Shown: piece by piece, positions 8,832 through 17,855 of the stretch
Position numbering within the stretch: position 1 is the first letter of the stretch
Layout of the letters: each line of letters opens with the position of its first letter
From: Clostridia bacterium
GTDB lineage: Bacteria; Bacillota; Clostridia; Oscillospirales; CAG-272
Length of the DNA: 64,000 nucleotides
Direction: 5' to 3'
Assembly: GCA_017482055.1 (NCBI GenBank)
Contig: JAFUOH010000010.1
Coordinates: forward strand, 62,001 to 126,000
Notes under the pieces: model-generated
Seen by the model: only the letters and a program-made list of their open reading frames with translations
Told to the model about the DNA's origin: nothing
Database searches by the model: none
Program-made: the position numbers and the translations under genes

Positions 8832-9598
8832 ACGGCTTTGATAAGATTGCTTCCGAAGTATGCGGTCTGCACCTGGGTGTATTCTTTAAGTATCAGCAAT
8901 GTCAGATAACCGACAATAAAGTCCTCGGTGTGGAAATGACCCGCTTCGAACATGTTGAGCCCGATCTCCGAGGCCTCCTCCATAATATTATAGGAGAGCT
9001 GACCCGTTAAATAGCTGTCCGCGCCTGCGGCTTTCACCGCTTTGACAAAATCCTTGCCGTCGCCGCCGCACACCGCCACTCGGTGTACCACATTGCCCGA
9101 TTCTGCGTAAAGCACGCGCTCCGCCTGAAGCGTCTTTTTGATAAACGACGCAAAATCCGCACATGTAGTGGGGTTTGCGAGGGTGCCGATACGGCAGACC
9201 GCCTCACCGTCCGCTTCGACGGTCTGAACGTCGGTAAGTCCGATGAGCTTGGCAAAAATATCGTTGAGCCCGCCCGGCGCCGCGTCAAGCCGCGAGTGGA
9301 AGGACATCACCGAAATGTTGTGTGAAAGCAGCTTCATCACACGGCGCGCCTTAGCATCCGAGGTGTTCATGACCTTAAGCGGTGAGAAGATCAGCGGATG
9401 ATGGGACACGATGACGTCAAAATTATTGCTTATGGCATGATCCACCGCATCCTCAGTCACATCCATCGTGCAAAGCACTCGCAGGACCTCTCGATTCGGA
9501 TCATTACACACCATGAGTCCGTCGTTATCCCACTCGCAGGAATATGAGGGGGGAAATTTGGAATTCAGAAACTCGTAAAGCTCATGTACCTTCGGCAT
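8828..9598 (-). CDS. Nif3-like dinuclear metal centre protein
   Basis: 256 residues, the short bacterial form of the Nif3/YqfO/DUF34 family. Metal-site motifs are visible: VSHHPLIF near residue 65, then SFHSRLDAAPGGLND, and the C-terminal FEAGHFHTED. The family forms hexameric toroids with a two-metal site and may act on small cyclic or modified molecules (some members have GTP cyclohydrolase-like activity reported); the role is not settled. It begins 2 bp after the trmK stop; trmK-nif3 linkage is common in Firmicutes. It overlaps the Nudix gene by 4 bases. Confidence 0.9.
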   Translation of the reverse strand: MPKVHELYEFLNSKFPPSYSCEWDNDGLMVCNDPNREVLRVLCTMDVTEDAVDHAISNNFDVIVSHHPLIFSPLKVMNTSDAKARRVMKLLSHNISVMSFHSRLDAAPGGLNDIFAKLIGLTDVQTVEADGEAVCRIGTLANPTTCADFASFIKKTLQAERVLYAESGNVVHRVAVCGGDGKDFVKAVKAAGADSYLTGQLSYNIMEEASEIGLNMFEAGHFHTEDFIVGYLTLLILKEYTQVQTAYFGSNLIKAV

Positions 9599-9600
9599 TT

Positions 9601-10305
9601 TTATTCCACCTTTTTAAGTATTTTGTCAATCTCGCAGACAAGCTGGCGGTCACGCGCCTGCTCGGGTGTATCATCACAGGTCTCGGATCGCCCCATAATA
9701 CGGCGCTGTGCCGAGGCACGCTGTGCTTTAAGCCAGCCGATGTCCGCCTCGGCAGGCGACTTCGCCGCACGGGCAAGATTCAGCCTGCCGAGCTTATATT
9801 CGTACTCGCAAAGCTCGCGCACTTCGCCGTCATGCCTTGCGGCGATGACCTGATAATATTTTCCGCCGTCAAAAACCACCGTTTCACGGTCAATACAAAA
9901 TCCGCTCTCGCATAGGTATCTGCGAAGCACGTCCTGCATAGACTGCGGCTGCAGCACAAGTCTGCAGTGCGACCTCTTAGGGTACTCCGATGCCGCAAGT
10001 ATGGAGGTAATCATCTCACCGCCCATGCCTGCGATTACTATGTTATCCGGCGCAAATTCATCCACGGCATCAAGTCCCGGACAGCAGACGACCTTGATCT
10101 TGCTGTGCAGTCCGTGGGCATATATATTGGTACGTGCCCGCTGGCACGGACCTTCGTTTATATCGGAAGCGAGCGCACGGGAGTGTCCTCTCTCAACAAG
10201 ACAGATGGGCAGCAGCGCATGGTCTGTGCCGATGTCGGCAACGCTTCCCTTCCCGACAAATTCCGCCACGGCGGCAAGTCTCGGGCTTAATTTTATCTCA
10301 TACAT
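9601..10305 (-). CDS. trmK: tRNA (adenine(22)-N(1))-methyltransferase
   Basis: 234 residues. TrmK methylates N1 of A22 in tRNAs using S-adenosylmethionine. The SAM-binding Rossmann motif is VADIGTDHALLPICL at about 22-36; ASDINEGP gives the acidic second-strand loop, and NIVIAGMGGEMI the motif-IV region. The C-terminal third is a helical arm typical of the family. It is the first gene of the trmK-nif3-nudix operon. A perfect hairpin (10321-10346) lies between it and the upstream DUF1858 gene and may set its expression by read-through. Confidence 0.9.
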   Translation of the reverse strand: MYEIKLSPRLAAVAEFVGKGSVADIGTDHALLPICLVERGHSRALASDINEGPCQRARTNIYAHGLHSKIKVVCCPGLDAVDEFAPDNIVIAGMGGEMITSILAASEYPKRSHCRLVLQPQSMQDVLRRYLCESGFCIDRETVVFDGGKYYQVIAARHDGEVRELCEYEYKLGRLNLARAAKSPAEADIGWLKAQRASAQRRIMGRSETCDDTPEQARDRQLVCEIDKILKKVE

Positions 10306-10320
10306 TTTAAAAGATTAGCG

Positions 10321-10346
10321 GAATCGGCGCCAAGAGGCGCCGATTC
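10321..10346. terminator. Perfect 11-bp hairpin between DUF1858 gene and trmK
   Basis: GAATCGGCGCC-AAGA-GGCGCCGATTC is followed by TGTTTTTTA on the plus strand. For the minus-strand transcript the tail is CGCTAATCTTTT, a weaker U-tract. It may be a leaky terminator for the DUF1858 gene or stop plus-strand transcription. Confidence 0.55.
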
Positions 10347-10352
10347 TGTTTT

Positions 10353-10553
10353 TTACTTTGTTTCGAGAAATTCGTTGATCTTGGCAACAAGCTCATCAGC
10401 ATTTGTGCCGTGAACCTCGCATGCCATCTCGATGCTCTCGCCGCGCGCGGAAGGGCAGCCGAGGCAGTGCATACCGATCTCAAGGAAAAACTGAGCAGTC
10501 TCGCGATCGTAATCAAGAACCTCACCGATAATGGAATCTTTAGTAACCTTCAT
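10353..10553 (-). CDS. DUF1858 domain protein
   Basis: 66 residues starting MKVTKDSIIGEVL. This start is chosen because AAGGAGAT lies 8 bases upstream; an in-frame ATG 33 bases earlier lacks one. The DUF1858 fold (ScdA/RIC N-terminal-like) shows the paired cysteine motif GMHCLGCPSA at about 27-36, which in related hybrid-cluster or iron-repair proteins may bind a metal or cluster. Stand-alone versions are common in anaerobic clostridia and have no settled function. It has its own strong promoter (10591-10619), back-to-back with that of the HIT gene. Confidence 0.85.
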   Translation of the reverse strand: MKVTKDSIIGEVLDYDRETAQFFLEIGMHCLGCPSARGESIEMACEVHGTNADELVAKINEFLETK

Positions 10554-10590
10554 TTTGCATATCTCCTTATAAAAATATTTATACATTATT

Positions 10591-10619
10591 ATTATAACCC
10601 GAAACTATCCGTTTGTCAA
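10591..10619 (-). promoter_or_regulatory. Sigma-A promoter of the DUF1858 gene
   Basis: A perfect consensus on the minus strand: TTGACA (10614-10619), 17-bp spacer, TATAAT (10591-10596). Confidence 0.85.
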
Positions 10620-10670
10620 CGGAGATGTGTGATTTCGTTTAAAAAATTCGGTAAATTTTTATTATACATC

Positions 10671-10699
10671 TTGAAATTTTATCTTCCGCGGAGTATAAT
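10671..10699 (+). promoter_or_regulatory. Sigma-A promoter of the HIT gene
   Basis: TTGAAA (10671-10676), 17-bp spacer, TATAAT (10694-10699). It is divergent from the DUF1858 promoter about 50 bp away. Confidence 0.8.
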
Positions 10700-10736
10700 G
10701 GTAGTATCAAGCAAAATTATAAAGGAGAACTTATCA

Positions 10737-11075
10737 ATGGACTGCATTTTCTGTAAAATAATCGCGGGAGAGATCCCCTCAAAGAAAGCCTATGAGGATG
10801 AATACATGCTGGCGTTTCACGACATCAATCCCCAGGCTCCCGTGCATATTCTTGTGATCCCCAAGGCACACATCCCGTCGGTTGACGGCGTTAATGCTGA
10901 CAATTCCACGGTGGTTGCCAAGATTTTTGAGACGATTCCGAAGATCGCTAAAGAAGCAGGACTTACTAACGGCTACCGTGTCATCACCAACTGCGGCGAT
11001 GACGCCTGCCAGACAGTCAAGCACCTGCATTTTCACATCATGGGCGGCAAAAAGCTTCCCGAGAATATGGGTTAA
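10737..11075 (+). CDS. HIT family nucleotide-binding protein
   Basis: 112 residues. The start at 10737 has AAAGGAGA 8 bases upstream; the longer open frame runs back through the promoter and is not used. The histidine triad is HLHFHIMGG near residue 98-106; the N-terminal CIFCKIIAGEIPS is typical of bacterial HinT (a zinc-binding C-x2-C pair). HIT proteins hydrolyse purine nucleoside phosphoramidates or AMP-conjugates in the cytosol. The GNAT gene begins 3 bp after its stop codon. Confidence 0.93.
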   Translation: MDCIFCKIIAGEIPSKKAYEDEYMLAFHDINPQAPVHILVIPKAHIPSVDGVNADNSTVVAKIFETIPKIAKEAGLTNGYRVITNCGDDACQTVKHLHFHIMGGKKLPENMG

Positions 11076-11078
11076 GTC

Positions 11079-11612
11079 ATGTCGATAGAAATAAAACTGA
11101 TCACCCGTGATGATCAGGCTGACATCAATATTAAAAACGAACCGTTCAAGCTGTATGGCATGATGAAGCCAAGCTACATCGGCGGAGCTTGGAGCTATGA
11201 AGTGGAATTGGTCCCCGAAAACGAGATAAGCGAAATGACCTTTCCCGACGAAAATTACAGCTTTGATGCGATGTCAAAGGAGCACATTTTTGTCGGTGCA
11301 TATGATGGCGCCAAGTGTGTAGGTCTTGCGATCCTGCGCCATTCGTGGAACCGCTATCTGTATTTGTATGACCTCAAAGTAAATTCCGCAGTGCGCGGGC
11401 AAGGTGTCGGGAAACGCTTGATCGAAGCTTCTGCCGAGATTGCCCGCAAGCATGGATACAGAGGCATATCCACTCAAGCTCAGGACAACAACCTCGCCGC
11501 ATGCTTTTTTTATATCAAAACCGGTTTTGTGATCGGCGGCATCGACACACTGGTGTATAACGGTACAAAGCAAGAGGGTAAAAGCGACATTTTATTTTAT
11601 AGGGATAACTAA
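11079..11612 (+). CDS. GNAT acetyltransferase, streptothricin-acetyltransferase-like
   Basis: 177 residues with a GNAT fold: the acetyl-CoA loop is VRGQGVGKRLIEA at about 107-119, followed by ISTQAQDNNLAACFFYIKTGF and the ending VIGGIDTLVYNG. The combination TQ-x-x-NN-x-AACxFY...GFxIGGxDTxxY is characteristic of SatA/YyaR streptothricin acetyltransferases (about 173 residues). Whether this copy acetylates streptothricin or another amine is not decidable here. There is no clear SD of its own; it starts 3 bp after the HIT stop and probably relies on translational coupling. It ends before a bidirectional terminator. Confidence 0.8.
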   Translation: MSIEIKLITRDDQADINIKNEPFKLYGMMKPSYIGGAWSYEVELVPENEISEMTFPDENYSFDAMSKEHIFVGAYDGAKCVGLAILRHSWNRYLYLYDLKVNSAVRGQGVGKRLIEASAEIARKHGYRGISTQAQDNNLAACFFYIKTGFVIGGIDTLVYNGTKQEGKSDILFYRDN

Positions 11613-11613
11613 C

Positions 11614-11660
11614 AAAAATGTGCGTGCTGTCATTTTAGGACCGCACGCACACTTCTATTT
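11614..11660. terminator. Bidirectional terminator between GNAT and alcohol dehydrogenase
   Basis: The 12-bp stem with one mismatch, GTGCGTGCTGTC (11620-11631) paired to GACCGCACGCAC (11639-11650), is followed by CTTCTATTT on the plus side and ATTTTTGTT on the minus side, as expected between convergent genes. Confidence 0.8.
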
Positions 11661-12783
11661 ACCCAAACAGCTTCACGTAGATCTCTTTCTTCTCCTCATC
11701 ACATATCACATACGGACTGTTGGCATAATTTCCCGCGCCCTTGACGTTTTCAACATACAGCGTGATCTCCGCATCGGTCAGCTTTACGTCCACTGCCGAC
11801 CACTTGACGATATTCGCCGCCATGACTTCGGGAGTGTCCCCGGTGATCGCGGAGCAGAACTCATCGATCAGCCGCGCTCCTTCGGGATGCTTACGGTTAT
11901 ATGCCACATATTCCTCCATGAATACGCCGCAGGCACGTCCGTGGGGGATTCCTTTATAGAGCGTGAGATTGTATCCGAGCGGATGATTGAAGCTGGTTCC
12001 CGCTGTGTTGATCGTAATACCGCCCGCACACGCCGCGGTCAGCAGATCATAGCGATAAGGCTTAATACGATCAAGTACATCATCCCCGTCCGAAAGCTTC
12101 GCCAGCTCTCCGAGCACATAGTACAGCTTTTTGCCGCCCTGCACGGCAAACGCACGAGATATCTCGGTAGCTTTGGGAGAAAGATAAGCCTCAATACAGT
12201 GGCAGAACGCATCGAGCGCAGTGGACACAGTGTAATAAAGTCCCAGTGACTCGGTGTATTTAGGGTCAAGGATCGCGTATTTCGGGTAGGAGTCACTGTT
12301 TTTGTAGGTCTTTTTGACATTTTTACCGTCGATGGTCAAAACGGAATAATAATTGACCTCACTTCCCGTTCCTGCGGTGGTGGGAATTGCGACTATAGGA
12401 AGCGGCTTTACAAGCGGAGCGGTATAAATATCAAGCGGCGCGATATTCGGATTTGTCGCATATGCGGCGATAGCCTTTGATGCGTCGAGCGGTGAACCAC
12501 CGCCGATGGCAATGATAAAATCGGCTCCGACCTCTCGTGCATACTTTCCGCCGTCATAACACACGGACACAAGCGGATTCTCCGTGATCTCATCGTAGAC
12601 CGCCCACTGTGCTCCCACCGATTCCAGCGCAGCAGTCACATCGGCAAGCGCACCGCATGCCTTTGCGGAATTTCTGCCTGTGATTATGAGACATTTTTGT
12701 CCGAGGGCTATCTGCTTGGCATTATTTTTTACCGAATCACGTCCCGAGATAATGCGGGTAGGCATATAAAAATCAAAGCTCAT
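11659..12783 (-). CDS. Iron-containing alcohol dehydrogenase
   Basis: 374 residues of the Fe-ADH family (BdhA/YqhD/DhaT type). The NAD(P)-binding segment GGGSPLDASKAIA is at about 94-106 and the domain boundary motif PTTAGTGSEVNYYS follows. Metal ligands fit DAFCHCIEAYLS and FNHPLGYNLTLYKGIPHGRACG, which contain the conserved Asp and His residues. The start is set at 12783, where AAAGGA lies 9 bases upstream; an upstream in-frame ATG overlaps the terminator at 12812. Such enzymes reduce aldehydes or butyraldehyde/1,3-diols during fermentation; the substrate is unknown. Monocistronic. Confidence 0.92.
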   Translation of the reverse strand: MSFDFYMPTRIISGRDSVKNNAKQIALGQKCLIITGRNSAKACGALADVTAALESVGAQWAVYDEITENPLVSVCYDGGKYAREVGADFIIAIGGGSPLDASKAIAAYATNPNIAPLDIYTAPLVKPLPIVAIPTTAGTGSEVNYYSVLTIDGKNVKKTYKNSDSYPKYAILDPKYTESLGLYYTVSTALDAFCHCIEAYLSPKATEISRAFAVQGGKKLYYVLGELAKLSDGDDVLDRIKPYRYDLLTAACAGGITINTAGTSFNHPLGYNLTLYKGIPHGRACGVFMEEYVAYNRKHPEGARLIDEFCSAITGDTPEVMAANIVKWSAVDVKLTDAEITLYVENVKGAGNYANSPYVICDEEKKEIYVKLFG

Positions 12784-12807
12784 TGTTATTTTTCCTTTCA
12801 GCATTAA

Positions 12808-12845
12808 AATCGGGAGGTATCGCATTTACGATACCTCCCTGCTTT
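12808..12845 (-). terminator. Terminator of the solute-binding protein gene
   Basis: GGGAGGTATCG (12812-12822) pairs perfectly with CGATACCTCCC (12829-12839) around a 6-base loop. The minus-strand transcript ends in GATTTTAA. Confidence 0.75.
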
Positions 12846-12849
12846 TGTC

Positions 12850-14583
12850 TTATCTCTTCTTATTGAACCATTCCTTGTAAAGCTTACCGATGGTCATAGG
12901 AGGATCCTCGTCCTCGTTCTCAGCAAGCGGGGTAGGCTCAACCCAAAGCTTGAGCTTGCCGTTATACTTGCCGTCGTCAGCCTCGTCGTCATCGCAAAGC
13001 TCCCAGTAGTAGTCGATGCAGTCCTCAACCTCATCCTCATTGGTGGTCTTGTCGAGTGCGTCGTAGAACTCCTCACTGAAGTCGAGAATCTCTTCGTAAA
13101 GCTTCATCATGTCCTCATCGAACATGTCCTCGGTGATCTCAAACTGGAAGTAAGGCGAGAGTACAAGCTCGATATTGTGTCTCTTTGCGATATCCCAGTA
13201 ATCAGCGGGCTGCCCCTCGGGAACATACGCCATAAAGCAGTTACCGGTATATTCAAGCTTCATGTTGTATTCGTCGCTGATCACATCAACAACGCCGTCT
13301 TCGCCAACAGTATAGTGTACGCCTTCAATACCGTAACCGAAGAGGTTGCGCAGGTCGGACTCGGTGTTGAGGTAAGTGATTATTTCCATGGAACGCGCAA
13401 GGTTCTTAGTGTAGGTACTTACAGCAAACATACCGTTGTAGATATTGTCTGAGGTACCCTGGGGAACCTGAAGAACGATCGCATGATAATCCTCGGTGTA
13501 TGCAGCGAGGTCAACCTCGGTACCCTTCATAATACCCACACCGAACTTGGTCTCGGGGGTGAAGGTGGTGTACTCTTCGGTCGGAATGCATCCTGCATGG
13601 TCGATCTTCTTGTAAAGTCTGATGTACTGCTTCCAGTTGGTTGAGCTGAACAGGAACATAGGCTCAAACGCGTCGCCCGATACCTTGTCAACGCCGAGCA
13701 TGTTGCCGAATACGGTTCTCTGACCGTTCAGCGAGAAGTAGTTGATGTTGATAGGAGAAACATCGCCAACCAAAGGCTGATACTCGGGCTCCTCGCGCTT
13801 TACGTCGAGAATGAAATCATATACATCGGCAAGAGTGGATACATTGTCGATATCCCAGTAATATTTATCAAAGAGCTCCTTGTTTACGAGCATATAAGTG
13901 TACTCGCCGACGAGCTGCTGGTTCGGGATCGCAACGGTTTTGCCGCCTACCTTACCTGCAGATACGATAGTCGGATGGAGATACTGCTTGATGAGCTTGG
14001 AGGAACCGGAGAGCTGTTCGTCAAGGGACGAAAGCACCTGCTTCTCATTGAGCTCTTTAAGCATATCGTAATCGGTGATGAGGAAAATGTCGAGCTGATC
14101 TTCCTCAACCTCGGGATAGAGGGTGGTGGGAAGTCCGTACTCGTCGAGAATAGTCTCGTCCGCGGTATCGGCGGTGGTCTCGGTTGTCTCTACCTTGGTG
14201 ATCTCCTCGCCGCGCTTCTTAGCTTCCTTTTCAGCCTGCTTTCTTGCTTCGGCTTCAGCCTTCTCGGCGTCTATCTGAGCCTGGATGGTGTCCATTCTCT
14301 CGACAAGCGCATCCTTATACTCATCCTCATCGTAGAGATTGAGCTCGATGGCAGTGTTGAACTGTACCTCGGTGATCTTGCTCATTGCAGCCTCAACAGC
14401 CGCAACAGCCTCATCGGTGGTGCCCTCGCCCTTGATGCCCCAAATGGAAAGTGTCATTGCTTCCGCAGTGTTGCTCTCAAGTGCAAGAGTGTCCTCCGCG
14501 CTGTCATCACCGCATGCTGCGGTGGCGATCGTTGTAAGTAACATAAGCATGCAGAGTGCGATGCTTACAAATCTTTTTTTCAT
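12850..14583 (-). CDS. Extracellular solute-binding lipoprotein (family 1-like), orphan
   Basis: 577 residues. A lipoprotein signal peptide is visible: MKKRFVSIALCMLMLLTTIATAAC, with the lipidated cysteine at position 24. The body resembles carbohydrate-type ABC substrate-binding proteins (ELNEKQVLSSLDEQ, NLARSMEIITYLNTESDLRNLFGYG with the typical late motif GIEGVHY). No permease or ATPase gene is nearby, so it is an orphan. Residues about 98-150 form a long charged segment rich in Ala, Glu and Lys (AEAEARKQAEKEAKKRGEE) then Thr/Glu (TTETTADTADE), an unusual insertion near the N-terminal lobe. GGGAGGAT precedes the ATG. The ligand is unknown; an oligosaccharide is likely by family. Confidence 0.85.
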   Translation of the reverse strand: MKKRFVSIALCMLMLLTTIATAACGDDSAEDTLALESNTAEAMTLSIWGIKGEGTTDEAVAAVEAAMSKITEVQFNTAIELNLYDEDEYKDALVERMDTIQAQIDAEKAEAEARKQAEKEAKKRGEEITKVETTETTADTADETILDEYGLPTTLYPEVEEDQLDIFLITDYDMLKELNEKQVLSSLDEQLSGSSKLIKQYLHPTIVSAGKVGGKTVAIPNQQLVGEYTYMLVNKELFDKYYWDIDNVSTLADVYDFILDVKREEPEYQPLVGDVSPININYFSLNGQRTVFGNMLGVDKVSGDAFEPMFLFSSTNWKQYIRLYKKIDHAGCIPTEEYTTFTPETKFGVGIMKGTEVDLAAYTEDYHAIVLQVPQGTSDNIYNGMFAVSTYTKNLARSMEIITYLNTESDLRNLFGYGIEGVHYTVGEDGVVDVISDEYNMKLEYTGNCFMAYVPEGQPADYWDIAKRHNIELVLSPYFQFEITEDMFDEDMMKLYEEILDFSEEFYDALDKTTNEDEVEDCIDYYWELCDDDEADDGKYNGKLKLWVEPTPLAENEDEDPPMTIGKLYKEWFNKKR

Positions 14584-14623
14584 TGCTATCCTCCCGAAAA
14601 TATCGTGAAATATACCTTTAAAT

Positions 14624-14652
14624 ATTTTACACTAAAATTCGCAATCTGTCAA
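14624..14652 (-). promoter_or_regulatory. Sigma-A promoter of the solute-binding protein gene
   Basis: On the minus strand TTGACA (14647-14652), 17-bp spacer, TAAAAT (14624-14629). The rest of the 248-bp gap to rpoD is AT-rich. I see an imperfect stem (AAACTACTTT with AAAGGTAGTTT near 14668-14715) that might end the rpoD transcript, but the signal is weak. Confidence 0.75.
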
Positions 14653-14831
14653 GCAAATTTTTCACCGTAAACTACTTTTGTTTCACAGAAAAGGTGATCT
14701 TAAAGGTAGTTTCAAGATCCGAATTTGTAGATATGTGCTAAATTTACATTGCGATTTTTTGCGGTTATGCCTAAAGTTTTTGTGCGCTGTAACCAACTTT
14801 GCGACGCATTTTTGTGACTTATGCCGATTTA

Positions 14832-15989
14832 TCAATCAAGATAATCCTTAAGTCGCTTGGAACGGCTGGGGTGACGAAGCTTACGCAGTGCCTTAGCTTC
14901 GATCTGACGGATGCGCTCACGTGTGATGTTGAATTCCTTGCCCACCTCTTCAAGAGTGCGGGTACGTCCGTCAATAAGTCCGAAGCGAAGCTTTAAGACA
15001 TGCTCCTCGCGGGGAGTCAGAGTATGGAGCACCTCATTTAACTGCTCGCGAAGCAGTGCGTAGGAAGCCGCCTCCGCAGGTGCGGGAGAGTCATCATCGG
15101 GAATAAAGTCGCCGAGGTGACTATCCTCCTCCTCGCCGATAGGAGTCTCCAGCGACACGGGATCCTGTGCGATCTTCATGATCTCGCGCACCTTTTCGGC
15201 ACTGGTACCCATCTTCTCCGCGATCTCCTCGGCGGACGCCTCTCTGCCGTTCTCCTGAAGGAGCTGGCGCGAGTAGCGGGACACCTTGTGGATGGTTTCG
15301 ACCATATGAACGGGAATCCTGATGGTGCGCGCCTGATCCGCGATGGAGCGTGTGATCGCCTGTCTTATCCACCAGGTTGCATATGTGGAGAACTTGTAGC
15401 CCTTGCGGTAGTCGAACTTATCCACTGCCTTCATAAGACCGAGATTGCCCTCCTGGATAAGATCGAGGAAGAACATACCCTTGCCCACATAACGCTTTGC
15501 GATGGATACGACCAGACGCAGGTTAGCCTTTACAAGCTCCTGCTTTGCATCCTCATCGCCGTTTGCCATCATCTCCGCAAGCTCCAGCTCGCGGTCATTG
15601 TCAAGCAGCGGCACCTGACCGATCTCCTTCAGATACATACGCACCGGGTCGTCGATGGCGAGGCCCTCCTGCATGAGCATCTTTTCCATATCCTCGGCGG
15701 ATTCGTACTGCTCGACCTCGCTTTCGATATCGGCAAAATCGGGGCTGTCGAGGTAGTTGACCTCAATGCCGTTGTTTTCGAGATCCTCATACAGCTTGTC
15801 TATCTGGTCGATATCATAATCGACCTCGCCAAGTGCTTCAACGATCTCGCTGGAGGTAAGAGAGCCCTTGGACTTGCCGCGTGCGATCAGCTCGCCAACA
15901 TTGATCTTCTTCTCGGCTTCCTCAACGTTTTCCTCGCCGTTTTCGTTAAGCTCCTCATTAAGCTCATAATCTTTGGTAGTGTCCGTCAT
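14832..15989 (-). CDS. rpoD: Primary sigma factor SigA/RpoD
   Basis: 385 residues. Region 1.2-2 begins with [16 protein letters not shown]; the region 2.3/2.4 core is [20 protein letters not shown], region 3 is [13 protein letters not shown], and region 4.2 is [20 protein letters not shown], ending [14 protein letters not shown]. The N-terminal 1.1-like part is short and acidic ([20 protein letters not shown]), as in Firmicutes. It directs transcription from the many TTGACA-17-TATAAT promoters seen throughout this window. It is the last gene of the classic dgt-dnaG-rpoD macromolecular-synthesis operon. Confidence 0.97.
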   Translation of the reverse strand: MTDTTKDYELNEELNENGEENVEEAEKKINVGELIARGKSKGSLTSSEIVEALGEVDYDIDQIDKLYEDLENNGIEVNYLDSPDFADIESEVEQYESAEDMEKMLMQEGLAIDDPVRMYLKEIGQVPLLDNDRELELAEMMANGDEDAKQELVKANLRLVVSIAKRYVGKGMFFLDLIQEGNLGLMKAVDKFDYRKGYKFSTYATWWIRQAITRSIADQARTIRIPVHMVETIHKVSRYSRQLLQENGREASAEEIAEKMGTSAEKVREIMKIAQDPVSLETPIGEEEDSHLGDFIPDDDSPAPAEAASYALLREQLNEVLHTLTPREEHVLKLRFGLIDGRTRTLEEVGKEFNITRERIRQIEAKALRKLRHPSRSKRLKDYLD

Positions 15990-16060
15990 GTTTACAATCC
16001 TTTCATAAAAGTGCTTTTATATAAGCTTTTTATATACAATTAAGTTATTTGAGCTCCCGC

Positions 16061-17842
16061 TCAGGTCTTTTTCAGCTTGTTTCTCTGAGATGCCAGAATG
16101 TCTGCGATCTGAGCCATATCGTCGCCCTCATTTTTGCGGTGCCTTGTCTCCTCACGAAGCCGAGAGATCATGTCGCAAAGCAGCTCCGTACCGTTTTCCT
16201 TAAGCCGGCGACGCTTGATGACCATCGACGTTATACGTCCCATGGAATCCACGTCAAACACCTCGTTCAAAAGCGAAAAATCGAATTTCCCCGTGTCATC
16301 GCACCGCGCAAGCGCTTCCTCGAATACTTTTCTGTTAAATTCCGAGAAAAAGTCCGTGCTCGACAGTTCGATCTTTCCCTTCTTGACCGCCGCCAGATTT
16401 TCGGGATACAAGAGCAGGATACCGAGGATATTTTCCTCGGCGTTCACCGCACCGGTATTCTTGACCATATCGGGATTTACCCTGTCGCCGTACCCGGCAG
16501 TCTTGTTGATAACCGCCTGTATCTCTTCCTTTTTCTGCGATTTTTCCCGCTCACGCATGGCACGCTTAACGTCGTTTTTAAGGCTGTCACGGGGTATCTC
16601 CAGCTTATCCGAAACTACGCCGATGTAAACATCGCGCTCCGCTTCGGAGTAGACCTCGCTGATGATGCGGCAAAGCTCTGCCGCAGCTTTTATACGTTCG
16701 TCAATAATGGATATATCATGCCTTGAAAGCACGCCGTCCAGCTTAAACTCAAACTGTGCGCGGCTGTTGTCAAGCAACAGCTTGAATTTTTCATGCGCTG
16801 CCGTGCCGTTTTTCCGAAGGAACTCGTCGGGGTCCTTTGCACCTGTGACTCTCAGCACCCTTACATCAAGCCCTACCTCGGAGAGCAGCTTCATTGCCTT
16901 GTTGGCGGCACGCTGCCCCGCTTCGTCGGAGTCATATGAAATTATGACCTGCTTTGTATACTTCGCCATGATGCGCGCCTGCTCGGGAGTGATCGCCGTA
17001 CCAAGGGTCGCCACAGCGTTTTCAAAGCCGTGCGCATGGAGCGCAATAACGTCCATATAGCCCTCGCAGAGTATAAGTCTGTCGGCACATTTGCTTTTTG
17101 CGTAGTTGAGCGCAAACAGGTTGCGGCTCTTTTTAAACGCGGGTGTATCGGAGGTATTAAGATATTTTGGCACCGAATCGTCCATAACGCGCCCGCCGAA
17201 CGCCACAACATTTCCCGTCACGTCAATTATCGGAAAGATCACACGGTTGCGGAAGTAGTCGTAGGGTCTGCCGCTCTTTTTGGAGATGCCGCACAGAAAG
17301 CCCACGCTCATCTCCTCGGCGGTATAACCAAGCTTTGTCAGGTGGTCGGTTACATTTCCGAAGCTGTCGGGGGCAAAACCAAGCCCAAAGTGCTTTATGG
17401 TGGCACCGCTGAGCCCGCGCTCCGTGAGGTAGCGCAACCCGTTGGCACCGAGATTCGGGTCATAAAGACAAGCATGAAAGAATCTTGCGGCATCGCGATT
17501 CATTGACAGTATACGCTCTCGCTTGATGGCGCCGGTGTCCTCACGCCGCTCCTCCCGTGGGAGCTCGATGCCCGCGCGTTTTGCCAGCATTTCAAGCGCC
17601 GAACGGTAATCGAGGTTTTCGCGCTTCATAATAAAGGTTACCACATCTCCGCCCGCGCCGCATCCGAAACAGTAAAAGCTCCGTGTGGCAGGAAACACCG
17701 TAAAGGACGGAGTGCGCTCGCTGTGAAACGGGCAGTGCCCGTTATAATTCGAGCCCGCGCGCTTCAGCGGCACGTAGGTCGAAATAACATCGGTTATATC
17801 ACAGCGATATTTAATTTCTTCAATAATTTCCGGTGATATCAT
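16061..17842 (-). CDS. dnaG: DNA primase
   Basis: 593 residues. The N-terminal CHC2 zinc finger reads NGHCPFHSERTPSF...FYCFGCGAGGDV at about 34-66. The TOPRIM catalytic part has LILCEGYMDVIALH (the acidic E of motif EGxxD) and IISYDSDEAGQRAANKA (the DxD-type motif). The C-terminal helicase-binding region follows (ILGILLLYPENL). Primase makes RNA primers at the replication fork. It lies 13 bp after dgt and 71 bp before rpoD. Start: ATG at 17840-17842 with a GGGAA-type SD. Confidence 0.96.
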   Translation of the reverse strand: MISPEIIEEIKYRCDITDVISTYVPLKRAGSNYNGHCPFHSERTPSFTVFPATRSFYCFGCGAGGDVVTFIMKRENLDYRSALEMLAKRAGIELPREERREDTGAIKRERILSMNRDAARFFHACLYDPNLGANGLRYLTERGLSGATIKHFGLGFAPDSFGNVTDHLTKLGYTAEEMSVGFLCGISKKSGRPYDYFRNRVIFPIIDVTGNVVAFGGRVMDDSVPKYLNTSDTPAFKKSRNLFALNYAKSKCADRLILCEGYMDVIALHAHGFENAVATLGTAITPEQARIMAKYTKQVIISYDSDEAGQRAANKAMKLLSEVGLDVRVLRVTGAKDPDEFLRKNGTAAHEKFKLLLDNSRAQFEFKLDGVLSRHDISIIDERIKAAAELCRIISEVYSEAERDVYIGVVSDKLEIPRDSLKNDVKRAMREREKSQKKEEIQAVINKTAGYGDRVNPDMVKNTGAVNAEENILGILLLYPENLAAVKKGKIELSSTDFFSEFNRKVFEEALARCDDTGKFDFSLLNEVFDVDSMGRITSMVIKRRRLKENGTELLCDMISRLREETRHRKNEGDDMAQIADILASQRNKLKKT

Positions 17843-17855
17843 ATGTAGCTTTCCC

